From an uncultured delta proteobacterium (GTDB taxonomy: Bacteria > Myxococcota_A > Polyangia > Polyangiales > Polyangiaceae): a DNA stretch of 54,609 nucleotides. Every line of letters starts with the position of its first letter. Position 1 is the first letter of the stretch. This document shows positions 1 to 7,732 of the stretch, one piece after another. The position numbers and the translations under genes were made by a program. Below the pieces are notes generated by a model that saw only the letters and a program-made list of their open reading frames with translations, ran no database searches and was not told the DNA's origin. Location: the NCBI GenBank assembly GCA_903892415.1, contig CAITIQ010000364.1, positions 1-54,609 of the forward strand, read 5' to 3'.

Positions 1-2
1 AC

Positions 3-35
3 GACGAAGACGACGAAGACGACGAAGAAACTTAA
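3..35 (+). CDS. C-terminal end of an upstream gene with an acidic tail (partial)
   Basis: The window opens inside a reading frame that encodes Asp/Glu repeats (DEDDEDDEET) and stops at TAA 33-35. Only ten codons are visible, so no function can be given. The frame is chosen because it is the one that gives a uniformly acidic tail; the other two frames give Thr/Lys or Arg repeats. The repeating unit is the 9-base GACGACGAA. Confidence 0.5.
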   Translation, partial: DEDDEDDEET

Positions 36-76
36 CCGAGCAGGCAACTCAAGGCTTTGGTGGGTGAAGAGGGGTC

Positions 77-1495
77 ATGAAGTCCTCTCGCCATGTGTGG
101 CCTCTCCTCGTCGTTTGCTGCGCACCCGAGTTCCCGCGGTCAGTCGGCACTGAAGACCCAGTTGAGGAACTCCGGCTTGTGGTTGACCCAGTTGAGCAGG
201 GCGCCGAAGTTGTTCGCCTGTATCTGGAAGGTCCGGCCGCGCGGGACGTTTCGCCGTCAGACGTCGCGCTCTTTGAAGGTGAGGTGTCGGACGCTCAACT
301 TCAGAAGTGGGCCGAAGGTGCGGCGACCTCCACGCTTCTCGACCGGCAAATCCCCGCCACCGTCTTTTACTCGGGAGCCGAGAAGGTGGTCGTGGTCCCG
401 CACGTGCCTCTCCGGCTTGCGACCCTTCACACGCTGGCTGTGGAACAAGGCAGTTCGTTTACCTTCTGGACGTCCGAGGATGCGGCGCCTTTCCTGAAAA
501 GAGTCTGGCCGCCAAGCAACCTGACGGTGAGCGATCCTTGGGCGCTCTACTGCGGTTCGCAGTCGGTTGAGCTTGGGCCCACGCCTCATTCGCTGGAGCC
601 TGAAGGCCCGCTGGGTGTCTTTGCCGCTGGGTCACCAGGAGGACTGCCCATTCCTTGCGTGTACTTTGCGGCCGAAGATCCCTCGGTCGAAGGCAGGTTC
701 CATCCTCCGCGAGCGGTCGGCGCGTGGTCGCTGGACCCGACGCCGCTCGACTTTCGGTCTGGCGTGGCCGCTGTGCAGGCGCTGGCGTGCGAAGCTGAGG
801 AGCTTGCGTTTGGACCTGGATGCGCCCGGGTCGAAGACGACCGCATGCACGTTCGGACGCCAGAGCTGCCAATGGTCTGGCTCATGGGGGCTCACGGCTC
901 GACCTGGATTGCAACAAGCGAAGGTTTCTCGTCGTTCGCGATTCGAGGGCTGGAGCCGGCAAGCCAGCTCTCCATGTCACTGGAATTTGCCACGGCGACT
1001 GGTCGAGCTACGTCGAACTACAAGCTTCAGACAAGTTCGCCACAGGCTCACGTGCACCTGAGTGAGGTCATGGCCAATCCTGATGGACCAGAACCAGCTC
1101 AAGAGTGGATCGAACTCTGGAATGACGGAGTCGCTCCAGGGGAACTGGGGTTGCTAACGTTGGCGGACAGCTCCGGAAGCGTGCAACTACCGTCCGCCAC
1201 AATCGCTCCCGGCCAGAGAGCTCTGCTCGTTCGGGAGGACTTCGACTCTACCGCACTGCCTGCCGAGCTCGATCAGGCGGCCATTCTCCGTGTCCCGTCG
1301 TTGGGCGGAAACGGCTTGAGCAACGAGGGGGAACTCTTGACGCTGCTCGACGAGTTCGGGCTTGTTGTTACCTCTTTCCCGAAGGAGCCCAAGCCAAAAG
1401 CTGGTGAATCTGTGAGTCTGACCCAAGGCGTGATGGGGGAGCCACTATGGGTGCGCAGTCCGCCGACGCCCTTGGCTGAGAACACCGCACTGTGA
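77..1495 (+). CDS. Secreted/lipoprotein-like protein with C-terminal lamin-tail domain
   Basis: 472 residues. The N-terminus (MKSSRHVWPLLVVCCAP) looks like a short export signal, possibly lipoprotein-type, although Cys at -1 of a VVCC lipobox is unusual. Residues about 325-400 match the lamin-tail (LTD) fold: a LSEVMANPDG opening, then EWIELWNDG, a LTLADSSGS stretch and an APGQRALLV strand. This domain is frequent in large extracellular proteins of myxobacteria, where it is thought to help attach proteins to surfaces or DNA. The middle 300 residues are not recognised. A purine-rich GAGGGG lies just before the ATG. The stop is followed by 53 bases before the next gene. The cellular role is unknown. 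Confidence 0.8.
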   Translation: MKSSRHVWPLLVVCCAPEFPRSVGTEDPVEELRLVVDPVEQGAEVVRLYLEGPAARDVSPSDVALFEGEVSDAQLQKWAEGAATSTLLDRQIPATVFYSGAEKVVVVPHVPLRLATLHTLAVEQGSSFTFWTSEDAAPFLKRVWPPSNLTVSDPWALYCGSQSVELGPTPHSLEPEGPLGVFAAGSPGGLPIPCVYFAAEDPSVEGRFHPPRAVGAWSLDPTPLDFRSGVAAVQALACEAEELAFGPGCARVEDDRMHVRTPELPMVWLMGAHGSTWIATSEGFSSFAIRGLEPASQLSMSLEFATATGRATSNYKLQTSSPQAHVHLSEVMANPDGPEPAQEWIELWNDGVAPGELGLLTLADSSGSVQLPSATIAPGQRALLVREDFDSTALPAELDQAAILRVPSLGGNGLSNEGELLTLLDEFGLVVTSFPKEPKPKAGESVSLTQGVMGEPLWVRSPPTPLAENTAL

Positions 1496-1548
1496 GAAAG
1501 CACGGATCGAACGTCATGAGCTCAGCTTTTTTGCGGTAAGCTCGCTCA

Positions 1549-1935
1549 GTGACGAAAGCCATAAATCTTACCCGGTCAAAACAGTCCGCCTTGTCGCAAA
1601 GGCAGAACCGCCACCCGGCGACGGCGTTATTGGTTCTCCCGTTCGCCATATTCCTCGCCTCGGCCGCGTCGGGATGTGGCGTGTCGATTGGCAGCTACTG
1701 CGAGGAAGCAAGAAATTGTGAAGGTGGCAACGACCTCGATGAGGACGCTTGCAACATCAGTTTCGACGCCGAATCAGAGCTCGCCGACTTGAAAAATTGT
1801 GGCGCGGAGTTCGACGCGTACTTCGATTGCCTGGCCGAGCAGTCCCGTTGCAACGAGGACCGATACAGGCCGGATCAAGGCAACTGTCAGGTCGAAATCC
1901 AACAGTTTGACGACTGTGCGAAGGAGGGTAACTGA
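1549..1935 (+). CDS. Small Cys-rich putative lipoprotein, first of a tandem pair
   Basis: 128 residues from a GTG start. A basic N-terminus precedes a hydrophobic segment and a possible lipobox (SAASGC, about residues 38-43), so the mature protein may be a lipid-anchored domain of about 85 residues. It carries many acidic residues and a cysteine series C-x9-C-x6-C-x11-C-x9-C. The same spacing occurs in the next gene, so the two are diverged paralogues. The long N-terminal extension before the signal suggests translation could start later, but no internal ATG or GTG fits better. Its stop overlaps the ATG of the next gene (TGATG), so the two are translationally coupled. I do not recognise the family. 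Confidence 0.75.
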   Translation: MTKAINLTRSKQSALSQRQNRHPATALLVLPFAIFLASAASGCGVSIGSYCEEARNCEGGNDLDEDACNISFDAESELADLKNCGAEFDAYFDCLAEQSRCNEDRYRPDQGNCQVEIQQFDDCAKEGN

Positions 1936-2261
1936 TGAAGCACTTGAAGCTGCTTGCCACGCTGTTCCTGCTTACAGGCTGTGGAGACATCGTCGGCGAT
2001 CGGATCGATTCGATCTGCGCTTGTGAGGGCTGCAGCGACCGCCGGCTGGAGGAACAGGAAATCCTGGTCAACGCCGAGTTTGACGTCGCTGAAACGTACG
2101 ACTGCGTTGAGATCTTGGAGCCCTATTGGGAATGCCAACTCGACCGACACGAGTGCAAAGACAACGAGTACAAAGACGATAACGACGAGTGCGGCGATCA
2201 GTTCGATGAGTACAATCAGTGCCTGACCGCCAAGTCGAGCCGAGAGCCGGGGCCGTACTGA
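1935..2261 (+). CDS. Small Cys-rich lipoprotein, second of a tandem pair
   Basis: 108 residues with a textbook lipoprotein signal (MKHLKLLATLFLLTGC; lipobox LTGC). The mature part is acidic and has the same C-x9-C-x6-C-x11-C-x9-C scaffold as the upstream gene, plus an extra CACEGC cluster near its N-terminus. The even cysteine pattern in an exported protein suggests disulphides. The gene shares one base with the previous stop codon and ends 10 bases before the convergent NIF3-like gene. Function unknown; a periplasmic binding or scaffolding role would be a guess. Confidence 0.85.
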   Translation: MKHLKLLATLFLLTGCGDIVGDRIDSICACEGCSDRRLEEQEILVNAEFDVAETYDCVEILEPYWECQLDRHECKDNEYKDDNDECGDQFDEYNQCLTAKSSREPGPY

Positions 2262-2271
2262 GCTGAGTGCC

Positions 2272-3078
2272 TCAAACGAGCGTCAAGAGCGCGCGGTCTG
2301 CTGAGGACACGTGGACTTGAACGTCGCTGTCGAGCAAGGGGCTCAACTTCCGCTTGAACTCCGGAAGGAAGCCCCGCTCGCTGCAGTCGTGTTCCAGCAG
2401 TAGGATGGCGTGGCCAGCCGCCGTCCAAGCGAGGATGTCGTGATGCCGGAGCTCCCCTGTCACTAGCAGTGAACGTGGCGGCCTTCGCCCGATCCATCGC
2501 TCCAAGACACTGCCGCCAGCGCCTGCGGTGACTGCAACTGAATGCACAGGCGCCCCGGGGTCTTGATCAGCCAACCGCAAGTACGGGGCGCAGGTGGTGG
2601 TCGCGTATGACCTGAGTAGTTCGGCGACAGCCGTGGGGATATCGAGCTGATTGACTCGTCCTGCGCCGCAGCTCGGAGTCGACGGATTTGGGACAATGGC
2701 GCTGAGCTGGCCGCTTCCTGCCACGAGCGCGAGCCAGTCGTTCAAGCCACCGCTGCAGGCATCGAGCGCTGTGTGCGGTGAGTACAGCGCGATTCCGGCC
2801 TCGATGAGCGACAGCACCGCGTTCTCCATGGCTACGTCCCTTCGAAGCCTGGTGAACCCTTTGAAGATGGGTGGGTGGTAGGCGACCACAAGATCCGTAC
2901 CCTGGGAGGTCGCTTCCGCTACGACCGACGTCGTTAGGTCAACCGTCAGAAGGAGGTGGTTCACTGGCCTGTCTTTGCGGCCAGGAAGCAACAGCCCGAC
3001 GTTGTCCCAGGCCTCGGCAAGGTTCAACGGCGCAGCTGTGTTGAGGGCGTCGACGACCTTATCAAGGGGTTCCGGCAT
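2272..3078 (-). CDS. NIF3 family dinuclear metal-centre protein (YbgI-like)
   Basis: 268 residues, close to the usual bacterial length. Family landmarks: the N-terminal AEAWDNVGLLLPG, the LLTVDLT strand, AYHPPIFKG with a metal-ligand His, SPHTALDAC with the conserved His and Asp, and the C-terminal LLLEHDCSERGFL carrying the H-x3-E ligand pair. The YHPP form of the first motif resembles eukaryotic NIF3L1 more than the HHP of E. coli YbgI. Proteins of this family form toroidal hexamers with two metal ions per subunit. Some are annotated as GTP cyclohydrolase 1 type 2, but a general enzymatic role is not settled. The ATG lies 17 bases inside the 3' end of the kinase gene, so it is last in that operon. 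Confidence 0.9.
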   Translation of the reverse strand: MPEPLDKVVDALNTAAPLNLAEAWDNVGLLLPGRKDRPVNHLLLTVDLTTSVVAEATSQGTDLVVAYHPPIFKGFTRLRRDVAMENAVLSLIEAGIALYSPHTALDACSGGLNDWLALVAGSGQLSAIVPNPSTPSCGAGRVNQLDIPTAVAELLRSYATTTCAPYLRLADQDPGAPVHSVAVTAGAGGSVLERWIGRRPPRSLLVTGELRHHDILAWTAAGHAILLLEHDCSERGFLPEFKRKLSPLLDSDVQVHVSSADRALLTLV

Positions 3079-4261
3079 CGGGGTTCTCCGCTGGGGCAGC
3101 TGGCTCGGTTGTGGCTGTTGGTTTTGCTGTGCTCGTTGGGCGAATCGGCCTGGGTAGCGGCGTCCGCGGCTTGGTGGTTACTGATGCCGTTGGCGTCGAG
3201 CCAACGGCCTTCGCGCTTTCGGTTGAACTCGTGATAGCCGGCTGAGCCTTACCCGAATGCAACAAGGCTCGAACGAGAACGCCAACTCCGAGGAGCGCGA
3301 GTACCCCGAGGGCGAACCAGCGGTAGCCACGCGCCTTGCGAGCAGGAGGCTGACTCGTCATACGTGGTGGAACACTTCGAGAGATGTCGTTGGCGCGAGA
3401 ACCTTCCCCCGCCAGAGTAGTCCGCAAAAGCAACTGCTCGGTCACGCGAGCACCGAGCTCCTGGCAACTCTCCCAACGCTGTGACGGATCTCGAGCCATT
3501 GCGCGGAGCAGTAGTGCGTCGAGCTCCACTGCGTAGCGCAAGGACGCTGCAAACTCCTCCGGCGCTTCATTCGCTATCTTCCAGGAAACTGACACAGCGT
3601 CATCGCCTGGAAAAGCGCGAGTGCCCCGAATGGCCTCATACAGAGTGGCTGCGAAGCTGAACTGATCGCTCTCCGGCGAAAAGCTTCCGCGCTGGAACGT
3701 TTCAGGCGCGCTATAGGCCGGCGTTCCGAGCAGACCACCTGAATGGGTCAGCGTGGAATCGGGAACTCGGGCGATACCGAAGTCGGTGAGCTTGGTACCG
3801 GTGGGGGACAGGATCAGGTTCTCTGGCTTTACGTCGCGATGAAGCACACCGCGCTCATGAGCGAAGGTAAGGGCGGCGCCGATCTCTCTCGAAAGTCGTG
3901 CGGCCTGCCGCGGGCTGAGTCTGCCTTCCTCGAGTCGCTGCTTCAAGGTTGGCCCTTCGATGTATTCGAACACCAAATAAAGGCCCAGGCGATCGTCCTC
4001 GCCCATGTCGTGGATGATGCACAAATTCGGGTGGGTCACGCGAGCTGCCGCCCGCGCCTCATGGCGCATCCTTACCAAGAGGCCATTCTTGTCGTCCTCT
4101 GCGATGCCAAGGTCATCGCGAAGCACCTTGATTGCCACATGACGCTCAAGCACCGGGTCACGCGCCAAGAACACCCGCCCCATAGCTCCAACCCCGAGTT
4201 GGCGCACGACTTCGTAGCGGCCAATCGCCTTGGGGAGCTCGCGTGGGAGGGCCTTCACCAC
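3062..4261 (-). CDS. Hanks-type Ser/Thr protein kinase with one membrane span
   Basis: About 399 residues if started at the GTG at 4261, 11 bases after the stop of the preceding lipoprotein gene. An in-frame ATG at 4387 exists, but it would overlap that gene by 116 bases and only translates it in another frame. The kinase domain (about residues 16-275) has the glycine loop GVGAMGRV, VAIK with Lys45, HRDVKPEN with Asp143, DFG at 160 and an SAPETF activation-segment end, so it should be active. A hydrophobic span (WFALGVLALLGVGVLVRALL) is followed by a Pro/Thr-rich tail outside the membrane. Operon order is six-Cys lipoprotein, six-Cys lipoprotein, kinase, NIF3-like. The lipoproteins could be its periplasmic partners (inference). 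Confidence 0.92.
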   Translation of the reverse strand: MVKALPRELPKAIGRYEVVRQLGVGAMGRVFLARDPVLERHVAIKVLRDDLGIAEDDKNGLLVRMRHEARAAARVTHPNLCIIHDMGEDDRLGLYLVFEYIEGPTLKQRLEEGRLSPRQAARLSREIGAALTFAHERGVLHRDVKPENLILSPTGTKLTDFGIARVPDSTLTHSGGLLGTPAYSAPETFQRGSFSPESDQFSFAATLYEAIRGTRAFPGDDAVSVSWKIANEAPEEFAASLRYAVELDALLLRAMARDPSQRWESCQELGARVTEQLLLRTTLAGEGSRANDISRSVPPRMTSQPPARKARGYRWFALGVLALLGVGVLVRALLHSGKAQPAITSSTESAKAVGSTPTASVTTKPRTPLPRPIRPTSTAKPTATTEPAAPAENPDAGTP

Positions 4262-4271
4262 GCGCTGCAGC

Positions 4272-4712
4272 TTATGTCGGAGTTGCGCAGGCTGGGCAGG
4301 CGTCTTTTGCTCTTTCCTCAGCCTTTCGAACACGGGCCTGCGCCCCCTCACATCGATCCGTTGCCAACTGACAGATGTGCGTTGCACTTTGGCGCATCGA
4401 ACTGAGCGCCTTGCAGATGACGGTGCAGCGGTCCCCCTCTGCCAACGGGACTGGTTGGTCCGAAGCGAGCAGGCTGTTGATCAGCTGCTCATCGCGGTCC
4501 ATCGTCAGCAGCTCAGCGTCGAGCGGCTGGACTGCAGGGAAGCCACTCAGCGGCGCTGACCCTGGCGCGCTGAAATACTGGGGTTGGGCCGTGGTAGCTG
4601 GATATCCAGGGTAGGTCGGGGGCGCTGGGTAGCTGGGTTCCTGAGCCGAACACCCCAAGCAAACAAGCCCAACGAGGCCGAATTTGGCGCGCAGCCTGTG
4701 TTGGTTGCTCAT
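4272..4712 (-). CDS. Six-cysteine lipoprotein, second gene of the kinase operon
   Basis: 146 residues from the ATG at 4712. That ATG overlaps the previous stop as ATGA and has a GGAGAG ribosome site upstream; an in-frame GTG at 4718 is less likely. Signal peptide with lipobox CLGC, then a Pro/Tyr-rich linker (SYPAPPTYPGYP), then a C-terminal domain of about 50 residues with spacing C-x3-C-x13-C-x6-C-x17-C-x2-C. It contains the core ALSSMRQSATHIC and AQARVRKAEERA. The upstream gene has the same domain. An all-helical disulphide-locked fold is plausible. Function unknown; co-transcription with a membrane Ser/Thr kinase suggests a sensory or envelope role. Confidence 0.85.
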   Translation of the reverse strand: MSNQHRLRAKFGLVGLVCLGCSAQEPSYPAPPTYPGYPATTAQPQYFSAPGSAPLSGFPAVQPLDAELLTMDRDEQLINSLLASDQPVPLAEGDRCTVICKALSSMRQSATHICQLATDRCEGAQARVRKAEERAKDACPACATPT

Positions 4713-5101
4713 GAGCACTCTCCGCAGCTACTTTCCACGTGGTTGCGAGCGCGTGCTACTCGGGCCTGTGCCCTTTCGCAACGGGAGCCTTGATCAAGCT
4801 CGCAAATGTGCGCTGCAGCTTTTTTCATCGAGCCGAGCGCTTCGCAGGCATTTTCGCAGTTGGCCGCAAGCGGCTGCGGAGCTTGGCCGGCGGAGACCGT
4901 GGGTACTGGTGCAGCCGCATCTGTGGGCCCTGACTCGGCAGCGGGCGAACTGAGCCCAAGCGCCCGCTCTCCCTCCCACAGGGCGAGTTCATCTGGATCT
5001 GCCAGGCCAACCTGCAGTTGCTTTGGCGCCGCCTCGTACGAAGAGGCCCCACCACAGGCACCTAGGCCCGCCCCCAACACTAGCAACCACCCTCGACTCA
5101 A
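4709..5101 (-). CDS. Six-cysteine lipoprotein, first gene of the kinase operon
   Basis: 130 residues if started at the TTG at 5101. I chose this start because a strong GGAGG site lies six bases upstream and it begins a clean lipoprotein signal (SRGWLLVLGAGLGAC). A GTG at 5119 and the longer open frame upstream add residues with no signal character. The mature protein has a variable Ala/Pro/Glu region, then the domain C-x3-C-x13-C-x7-C-x17-C-x2-C with core ALGSMKKAAAHIC and AQARVARAR. It is paralogous to the next gene, to which it is coupled by an ATGA overlap. A 179-base spacer separates it from the divergent M48-like gene and should hold both promoters. Confidence 0.82.
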   Translation of the reverse strand: MSRGWLLVLGAGLGACGGASSYEAAPKQLQVGLADPDELALWEGERALGLSSPAAESGPTDAAAPVPTVSAGQAPQPLAANCENACEALGSMKKAAAHICELDQGSRCERAQARVARARNHVESSCGECS

Positions 5102-5280
5102 ACGCGACCTCCGTTCCACGGACGCGCAAGATGCTTGATAAGGCTCACCGCCGCCACCCACACATGGGAAGCATAACGGCTTTGGCCGAACGACCTTACG
5201 GTTGCTGCCGCTGTCTCCTCGATGGAGGTGAATCGTTCGTTCGCCATGAAGCAAACGAGGGGTATCATGGTCCAACCCCC

Positions 5281-6351
5281 ATGCGACAAGTCGGGCTCAC
5301 CATCGTTACCCTGGCGCTCTCCTTCCTTTCAATCTCCAGCTGTCGGCCCAAGAGCCGTCCCACTACGTACCCCAATTATGGCCAGGGCTACCCGCAGCAG
5401 CCTGGCTACCCGCAACAGCCGGGCTACCCACAACAGCCGGGCTACCCGCAGCAGCCGGGCTTCCCGCAACAGCCGGGCTTCCCGCAACAGCCACAGCCGA
5501 CCGCAACTGGCACTGTTCCAGCACCGGGAGTTGGCGGCGTTGATCCAATCAACAATACCGATGCCGCGTTTCTGCGGCAGCGTGCAGGTGCCGTCTTGGC
5601 CGACCTCAAGGCTGGTTTGCCGGATGCGACGCGCTCCAAGGTCGACCCGATACCGCTCTTCGCCGACCCAACGGTCGGTGAGGTCAACGCCTTCGCAGCT
5701 TGCGACGATCAGGGCCAGCCACTGATGGCCGTGAGCGACGGTCTGCTGGAGGTCATGGCGCACAGTGCGCGCTTCAAGGCGGCCGATGAGCTCTTTGGTG
5801 GACAAAGGCTGAATGCCTATACGCAGAACGTCGCCAAAAACTACCGGCCCAAGACGCCGCTACCGCGCCCCGCGGCCAACTTCATCTCACCAGCTGAAGA
5901 CAACGACCCGCGTAAGTTGGCTCGCCAGGCGTTGCTGGTTGATGAGCAGCTCGCCTTCGTCCTCGGTCACGAACTTGCGCATCACCATCTCGGCCACACC
6001 GGCTGTGCGAACGGTGGTGGTTCGCGCGGCGTTTCCGGAGGGGACTTCGGCCGGCTCCTGTCGCGCGCAGTGCCGCTCTTCAATCAACCGAACGAGATCA
6101 GTTCTGACGTTGCCGGAACCAACAACCTTCTTGCGGCTGGCGCCAAGCGTCAGCAGCGTTGGAGCGAAGAGGGAGCCATGTTGAGCCTCAACTTCTTCGC
6201 AGCGCTCGACCAGCTCACCCCCGAGGCGATCCTCTTTGGCTTCGAAGCGACGCATCCGCCGCCTGCTTTGCGCATCCCGATCGTGCAGAATGCCGCCAAC
6301 ACGTGGCGCCTAACCGGCGGAGCTGGTCTGCCCAATTTCTTCCCGTTCTAG
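5281..6351 (+). CDS. M48-like zinc metalloprotease lipoprotein with GYPQQP repeats
   Basis: 356 residues from the ATG at 5281, which starts a lipoprotein signal (MRQVGLTIVTLALS, lipobox ISSC). The longer open frame upstream is not needed. After the signal come six GYPQQP/GFPQQP hexapeptides, probably a flexible linker. The catalytic part has the zinc motif HELAHHHLGH (HExxH) at about residue 227, followed about 50 residues later by NEISSDVAG, which fits the glutamate ligand region of family M48. M48 lipoproteins such as BepA/YcaL act in outer-membrane protein quality control, so a periplasmic protease role is likely. Its stop overlaps the stop of the convergent FHA regulator by three or four bases. 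Confidence 0.87.
   Translation: MRQVGLTIVTLALSFLSISSCRPKSRPTTYPNYGQGYPQQPGYPQQPGYPQQPGYPQQPGFPQQPGFPQQPQPTATGTVPAPGVGGVDPINNTDAAFLRQRAGAVLADLKAGLPDATRSKVDPIPLFADPTVGEVNAFAACDDQGQPLMAVSDGLLEVMAHSARFKAADELFGGQRLNAYTQNVAKNYRPKTPLPRPAANFISPAEDNDPRKLARQALLVDEQLAFVLGHELAHHHLGHTGCANGGGSRGVSGGDFGRLLSRAVPLFNQPNEISSDVAGTNNLLAAGAKRQQRWSEEGAMLSLNFFAALDQLTPEAILFGFEATHPPPALRIPIVQNAANTWRLTGGAGLPNFFPF
5386..5493 (+). repeat. Six tandem 18-bp units encoding GYPQQP/GFPQQP
   Basis: Six units of 18 bases inside the M48-like gene, each encoding Gly-(Tyr/Phe)-Pro-Gln-Gln-Pro. The units differ mainly at third codon positions, so selection has kept the peptide while the DNA drifted. Units 1-4 use Tyr, units 5 and 6 use Phe. 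Copy number may vary between strains. Confidence 0.95.
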
Positions 6352-7622
6352 GCAGCACGCCCGCGTCGCAGGAGGTCTCTCAGTGTGCTGCGAGGCACGC
6401 GAAGGCGTCTTGCAGCGGCACTCGCGTTGCCGCCACAATCACTGAGCGCCATCGCCGCTTCGGCTGCAGATAGGCTGTGGACCTCGCCTGACCGTTCGGA
6501 AACCGCGGACAAGATATGGCGGGCTTCAATCACGATTTCCTCCGCGCCCGGCGGGTCATCGCTTGCCGCGACCGCGGCGAGAACGAGCAAGCTCCTCATC
6601 TCGCGGACGTTGCCCCTTAGCGGTTGCCCTCGCAACGCGGTGAGCCCGCTGCTCGCGAGCTGAGCTCCGCCGAAACCCGAGGTGTTGAGCAGGTGTTCGG
6701 CGAGCATCGGCAGGTCTTCGAGCCTGTCGCGCAGCGCTGGCACACGAACCACCGAAACGGCCAAGCGCTCGTACAGATCGCGACGAAACTGCCCTTTTGC
6801 CACGGCCTCCTCCAGCCCGTCGCAGGTCGCTGCAACCAATCGGACGTCCACCGAAACAGAGCAATCCTGTCCGATTGGTCGAACTGAGCCTTCTTCCACG
6901 GCTCTCAGCAGCTTCGCCTGGACGTCACCTGCGAGCGAGCCAAGCTCATCGATGAACAGCGTGCCTCCCGCAGCCTCACGGAAGGCTCCAACTCGATCGG
7001 AGGTTGCGCCTGTGAAAGCACCTCGCTTGTGACCGAAGAGCTCGCTCTCCCCAAGTTCGCGAGAGAGAGAGGCAGCGTTGATCGCCGTGAACGCACCCTC
7101 TCTGCCGGACAGCTCATGAATGGCCTTGGCCACGAGCTCCTTGCCAGTTCCTGACTCTCCGCGAATGAGCACCGGTACCGGCAACTTGGCGATACGCCTT
7201 ACGCGTGCAGAGAGCCTGAGCATCGGCGGTGAGTTGCCAACCAGCCCGCGAAGCGGTGCCGCTCTTGGGACCGACGGTCCGAGCGCTGGCCGCAAAACGA
7301 TGCTCACGCGGGCCAGCTTCAGATTGACCCCCGGAAAGAGGTCTGCAGCACCTACCCGAACGTCGCAAACGAAAACTCCGTTCTTCGATTCGAGATCAAC
7401 GATGGAAAGCACGTGGCCTCTGTGGACAAGGCGCGCGTGAACGCTGCTTATGGTTGGAGCTGCGATGCGGCAGTCGGCTAATGCTCCGCTTCCCAGCACA
7501 ATCTCCTCTCCTTCGCGCAGAACGACAGCGCCATCCTCCGCTCCGTCGCGGTCAAGGAAACAAACCAGGATGGGGCCCAGGGGCGTAGCGGCGTTGTGAA
7601 GCTCAACGGTCGACGTGTTCAT
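6348..7622 (-). CDS. FHA-domain sigma-54-dependent transcriptional activator
   Basis: 424 residues. The N-terminal FHA domain (about 25-110) includes the strands around SSVHARLVHRG and LESKNGVFV and should bind phosphothreonine. The AAA+ domain (about 130-350) has Walker A GESGTGKE, the sigma-54 contact loop GAFTGA, Walker B GTLFIDELG and the arginine-finger region FRRDLYERL. A Fis-type helix-turn-helix ends the protein (GGNASAAARRLRVPRSTLRD). In myxobacteria such proteins link Ser/Thr kinase signalling to sigma-54 promoters. The kinase operon 2 kb away and the PP2C gene 1 kb away are possible partners (inference). It is divergent from the outer-membrane-type gene, with 110 bases between them. 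Confidence 0.95.
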   Translation of the reverse strand: MNTSTVELHNAATPLGPILVCFLDRDGAEDGAVVLREGEEIVLGSGALADCRIAAPTISSVHARLVHRGHVLSIVDLESKNGVFVCDVRVGAADLFPGVNLKLARVSIVLRPALGPSVPRAAPLRGLVGNSPPMLRLSARVRRIAKLPVPVLIRGESGTGKELVAKAIHELSGREGAFTAINAASLSRELGESELFGHKRGAFTGATSDRVGAFREAAGGTLFIDELGSLAGDVQAKLLRAVEEGSVRPIGQDCSVSVDVRLVAATCDGLEEAVAKGQFRRDLYERLAVSVVRVPALRDRLEDLPMLAEHLLNTSGFGGAQLASSGLTALRGQPLRGNVREMRSLLVLAAVAASDDPPGAEEIVIEARHILSAVSERSGEVHSLSAAEAAMALSDCGGNASAAARRLRVPRSTLRDLLRRGRAA

Positions 7623-7732
7623 GCACAGATATCGGCCACGCGAACTGCCAGTTGCCTGAATAGTGCAAAAGGTGCCAGCTGGTCTCCCAGAGGTTGACGG
7701 AGCAGCGATAAGCTGAGATTAGGCAGCTGCAC

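Noticed and set aside
3743..4405. 220-codon plus-strand open frame
   Set aside because: Antisense to the kinase catalytic domain, with no domain of its own.
7662..7680. TGGCAC followed by TTTTGCA on the minus strand upstream of the FHA regulator at 7622, resembling a sigma-54 promoter
   Set aside because: The GG and GC are eight bases apart instead of ten, so sigma-54 would not recognise it.
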